7,962 bases of DNA from JBCBZH01 sp039815415 (GTDB lineage Bacteria > Bacteroidota > Rhodothermia > Rhodothermales > Rubricoccaceae): the NCBI GenBank assembly GCA_039815415.1, contig JBCBZH010000205.1, forward strand, positions 1 through 7,962, written 5' to 3'. Below the pieces are notes generated by a model. The model searched no databases. It was not told the origin of the DNA and saw nothing but the letters and a program-made list of their open reading frames with translations. This document shows positions 6,441 to 7,962 of the stretch, piece by piece. Both the position numbers and the translations under genes were made by a program. Numbering within the stretch: the stretch's first letter is position 1; the number at the start of each line of letters is the position of its first letter.

Positions 6441-7451
6441 GTGCCCGTCCTCACGATCTGTAACCATAAAGGCGGAACGGGAAAGACCACCTCGTCGATT
6501 CATTTAGCGGCCGCTTTTGGACATGCAGGGCGCCGTGTTCTGGTGGTTGACCTGGATCCTCAGGGGTTCCTCACCCGGATGGTGGGAGGACGCGAACCCG
6601 CGCCCGAGCATTCGGCGCTCGCGCTGGTAGACCCTCACGGCGATTTTCGCACGGTTCCCGTTCAGCACATGAGCGGATTCGATCTGGTCGGATCGTCGAT
6701 GGCACTCACACGCGCGCTTCGCAAGCTCACCAAACCCACGGATGTGCTCTGGCTGCGAGAGACCGTCGCCGCTGGACACGACTACGATCTGATCCTGTTC
6801 GACACTGCGGCGGCGCTTTCCGTGTTCACGATGAACGCGCTGGTGGCAAGTGATCACGTCATTGTGCCAGTGACGCCGGAGTACCAGCCTGTGGTGGGGG
6901 CGGAGCAGACCTGGAATACGGCGGCACTCGTCAAGTCCAAGCTCAACCCGGTTCTACAGCCGCCCCGGATGCTGCTCACGCAGGTGGATGCTCGGCTGTC
7001 GCGCCATTCGAAGTACTCCGCGTACCTGCGAAGCAAGTACGGCACATCTGTGCTCGATACCGAAATCCGCACCAGCTCGTCGCTCGCTGTTGCCAGCCGG
7101 GACGGACGGACGGTGTTCGATGCGCGTGTATCAACACGAGGTGCCGAGGACTATGCCGCCGCGGCACGAGAGATCAGCGGGACGGTGTTCGGCGAAGACG
7201 TCCACACGGCGACGCCTCCGAATGCGCTCGTGGCCGCTCCAGATGAGCTGAAGGCCTCTCGTCCAGCGATGGAGGACGCCGACCCGGCGGTCGCGGCGGC
7301 CTTGCGGCGTGAGACAGCCCCACACGTCACGGACCTCGCGGGGACCCTCGGTACTAAAGCGACCCTGCCAGACCTTGATGCTCCGCCAGCCACTTCCGAT
7401 GGAGATGGCTCGTCAACGCCCATTTCCTGGACCAGCCTGGATCAGTTCTAA
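6441..7451 (+). CDS. ParA/MinD-superfamily ATPase (orphan, no ParB adjacent)
   Basis: 336 residues from a GTG start. The deviant Walker A motif KGGTGKTT (10-17) includes the signature Lys10 and the P-loop Lys15. VVDLDPQG (35-42) carries Asp39, equivalent to the hydrolytic Asp of ParA/Soj. The Walker B strand is DLILFDTAAAL (116-126) with Asp121, where typical ParA has D-x-PP. ParA-like ATPases dimerise on ATP and position DNA or protein cargo on the nucleoid or membrane. The ATPase core ends near residue 250; an 86-residue Ala/Pro/Asp/Thr-rich tail follows that is not part of a standard ParA. GTG at 6441 is chosen because the core begins there (MPVLTICNHKGG); an ATG at 6225 in the same frame would add residues overlapping the divergent lnt-like gene. 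The stop lies 6 bp before the transporter start, so the two are probably cotranscribed. With no parB or parS nearby, a role in chromosome segregation is unproven; cargo positioning is an alternative. Confidence 0.9.
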   Translation: MPVLTICNHKGGTGKTTSSIHLAAAFGHAGRRVLVVDLDPQGFLTRMVGGREPAPEHSALALVDPHGDFRTVPVQHMSGFDLVGSSMALTRALRKLTKPTDVLWLRETVAAGHDYDLILFDTAAALSVFTMNALVASDHVIVPVTPEYQPVVGAEQTWNTAALVKSKLNPVLQPPRMLLTQVDARLSRHSKYSAYLRSKYGTSVLDTEIRTSSSLAVASRDGRTVFDARVSTRGAEDYAAAAREISGTVFGEDVHTATPPNALVAAPDELKASRPAMEDADPAVAAALRRETAPHVTDLAGTLGTKATLPDLDAPPATSDGDGSSTPISWTSLDQF

Positions 7452-7457
7452 GTCTCT

Positions 7458-7962
7458 ATGTCAGACGCCTCCACCCAACGATTCTCGTCCCGCTGGGGCC
7501 TCATTCTCAGCGTTCTCGGAATCGCGGTAGGCACGGGCAACATCTGGCGGTTCCCCAGAATCGCGGCCGCCAATGCAGGGGATGATGGCGCGGGGGCATT
7601 CCTTGTGGCATGGGTGACCTTCCTGTTGCTCTGGAGCATTCCGTTGATTATCGCGGAGTACGCGCTCGGGCAGCGCGGACGGCAGGGCGTAGTTGGGACA
7701 TTCGCACGGCTTGCTGGACCAAAATTCGCGTGGGCAGGCGCGTTCGTGGCGTTCGTGGCTGCGGTCATCATGTGCTACTACAGCGTCGTGGCGGGTTGGT
7801 GTGCCTACTACCTCGCCTCATCCACGTTTGCGGGTCTGCCGGTGTCCAGCGATTCGGCATTGGCCGGATGGGAGTCGTTTCAGTCGAGCGGATGGCCAGT
7901 TGCGCTTCACGGGATGATGATGGCGCTGGGCGTGGCAGCGTGCTGGCGGGGTGTCAAGAGCA
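7458..7962 (+). CDS. Sodium:neurotransmitter symporter (NSS/SNF) family transporter, 3' end missing
   Basis: The first 168 residues of an inner-membrane transporter that runs off the right edge (family members are usually about 450-550 residues). Residues 12-33 form TM1 with the NSS signature GIAVGTGNIWRFP (21-33). Ala23 and Asn28 match the LeuT sodium-site residues, and Arg31 matches the extracellular-gate Arg. TM2 is about 47-67, ending IPLIIAEYALGQRG. TM3 (about 92-116) contains CYYSVVAGW (106-114), whose Tyr is the equivalent of the substrate-binding Tyr108 of LeuT. NSS proteins couple sodium to uptake of amino acids or related amines; the substrate cannot be told from this fragment. The TM1-TM2 loop reads NAGDDGAGAF (39-48), longer than the usual NGGGAF. 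The ATG at 7458 is 6 bp after the ParA-like gene stop, implying cotranscription. Confidence 0.93.
   Translation, partial: MSDASTQRFSSRWGLILSVLGIAVGTGNIWRFPRIAAANAGDDGAGAFLVAWVTFLLLWSIPLIIAEYALGQRGRQGVVGTFARLAGPKFAWAGAFVAFVAAVIMCYYSVVAGWCAYYLASSTFAGLPVSSDSALAGWESFQSSGWPVALHGMMMALGVAACWRGVKS

Noticed and set aside
6308..6490. N-terminal extension of the lnt-like gene to a start at 6490
   Set aside because: It would add 61 non-hydrophobic residues before the first membrane segment and overlap the P-loop coding region of the divergent ATPase. Met at 6307 places the first membrane segment as expected for Lnt.

Overview
This is a GC-rich, densely coding bacterial segment, and I read seven protein genes in it. 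The Lnt homologue aligns best with the Bacteroidota form: a QPN strand opening the nitrilase domain, HLAFTRLRAIETRR near its end, and a YSRWGDW ending. A NagZ-type GH3 domain fused to a serine hydrolase is also typical of Bacteroidota. Start codons lack clear Shine-Dalgarno sequences, which fits that phylum. Together with the high GC this suggests a Rhodothermia-like lineage (Salinibacter/Rubricoccus relatives). That placement is inference; there is no rRNA or marker gene here to prove it.

Layout: bases 1-2549 (minus strand) hold the first 849 residues of a large exported protein, a NagZ-type GH3 glycosidase followed by a beta-lactamase-fold serine hydrolase; its 3' end lies beyond the left edge. 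A 231-bp gap follows. Bases 2781-6307 (minus) hold four closely spaced genes, transcribed in the order Lnt homologue, Maf nucleotide pyrophosphatase, fasciclin-domain lipoprotein, short-chain dehydrogenase (gaps of 33, 3 and 11 bp), very likely one operon. A 133-bp divergent intergenic region separates this from a plus-strand pair: a ParA-type ATPase (6441-7451) and, 6 bp later, the first 168 residues of a sodium:neurotransmitter-symporter family transporter that runs off the right edge.

How the genes work together: much of the minus-strand content concerns the cell envelope (muropeptide hydrolysis, lipoprotein acylation, a lipoprotein, and Maf, which is linked to septum/division control in some bacteria). 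The most notable point is that two enzymes in the same operon lack canonical catalytic residues. The Lnt homologue has Gln in place of the catalytic Glu and Gly in place of the nucleophilic Cys. The dehydrogenase has Val in place of the catalytic Tyr. Both are otherwise intact full-length reading frames, so they look like maintained pseudoenzymes or repurposed enzymes, not decaying genes. I saw no RNA genes, CRISPR arrays, insertion sequences or phage genes.
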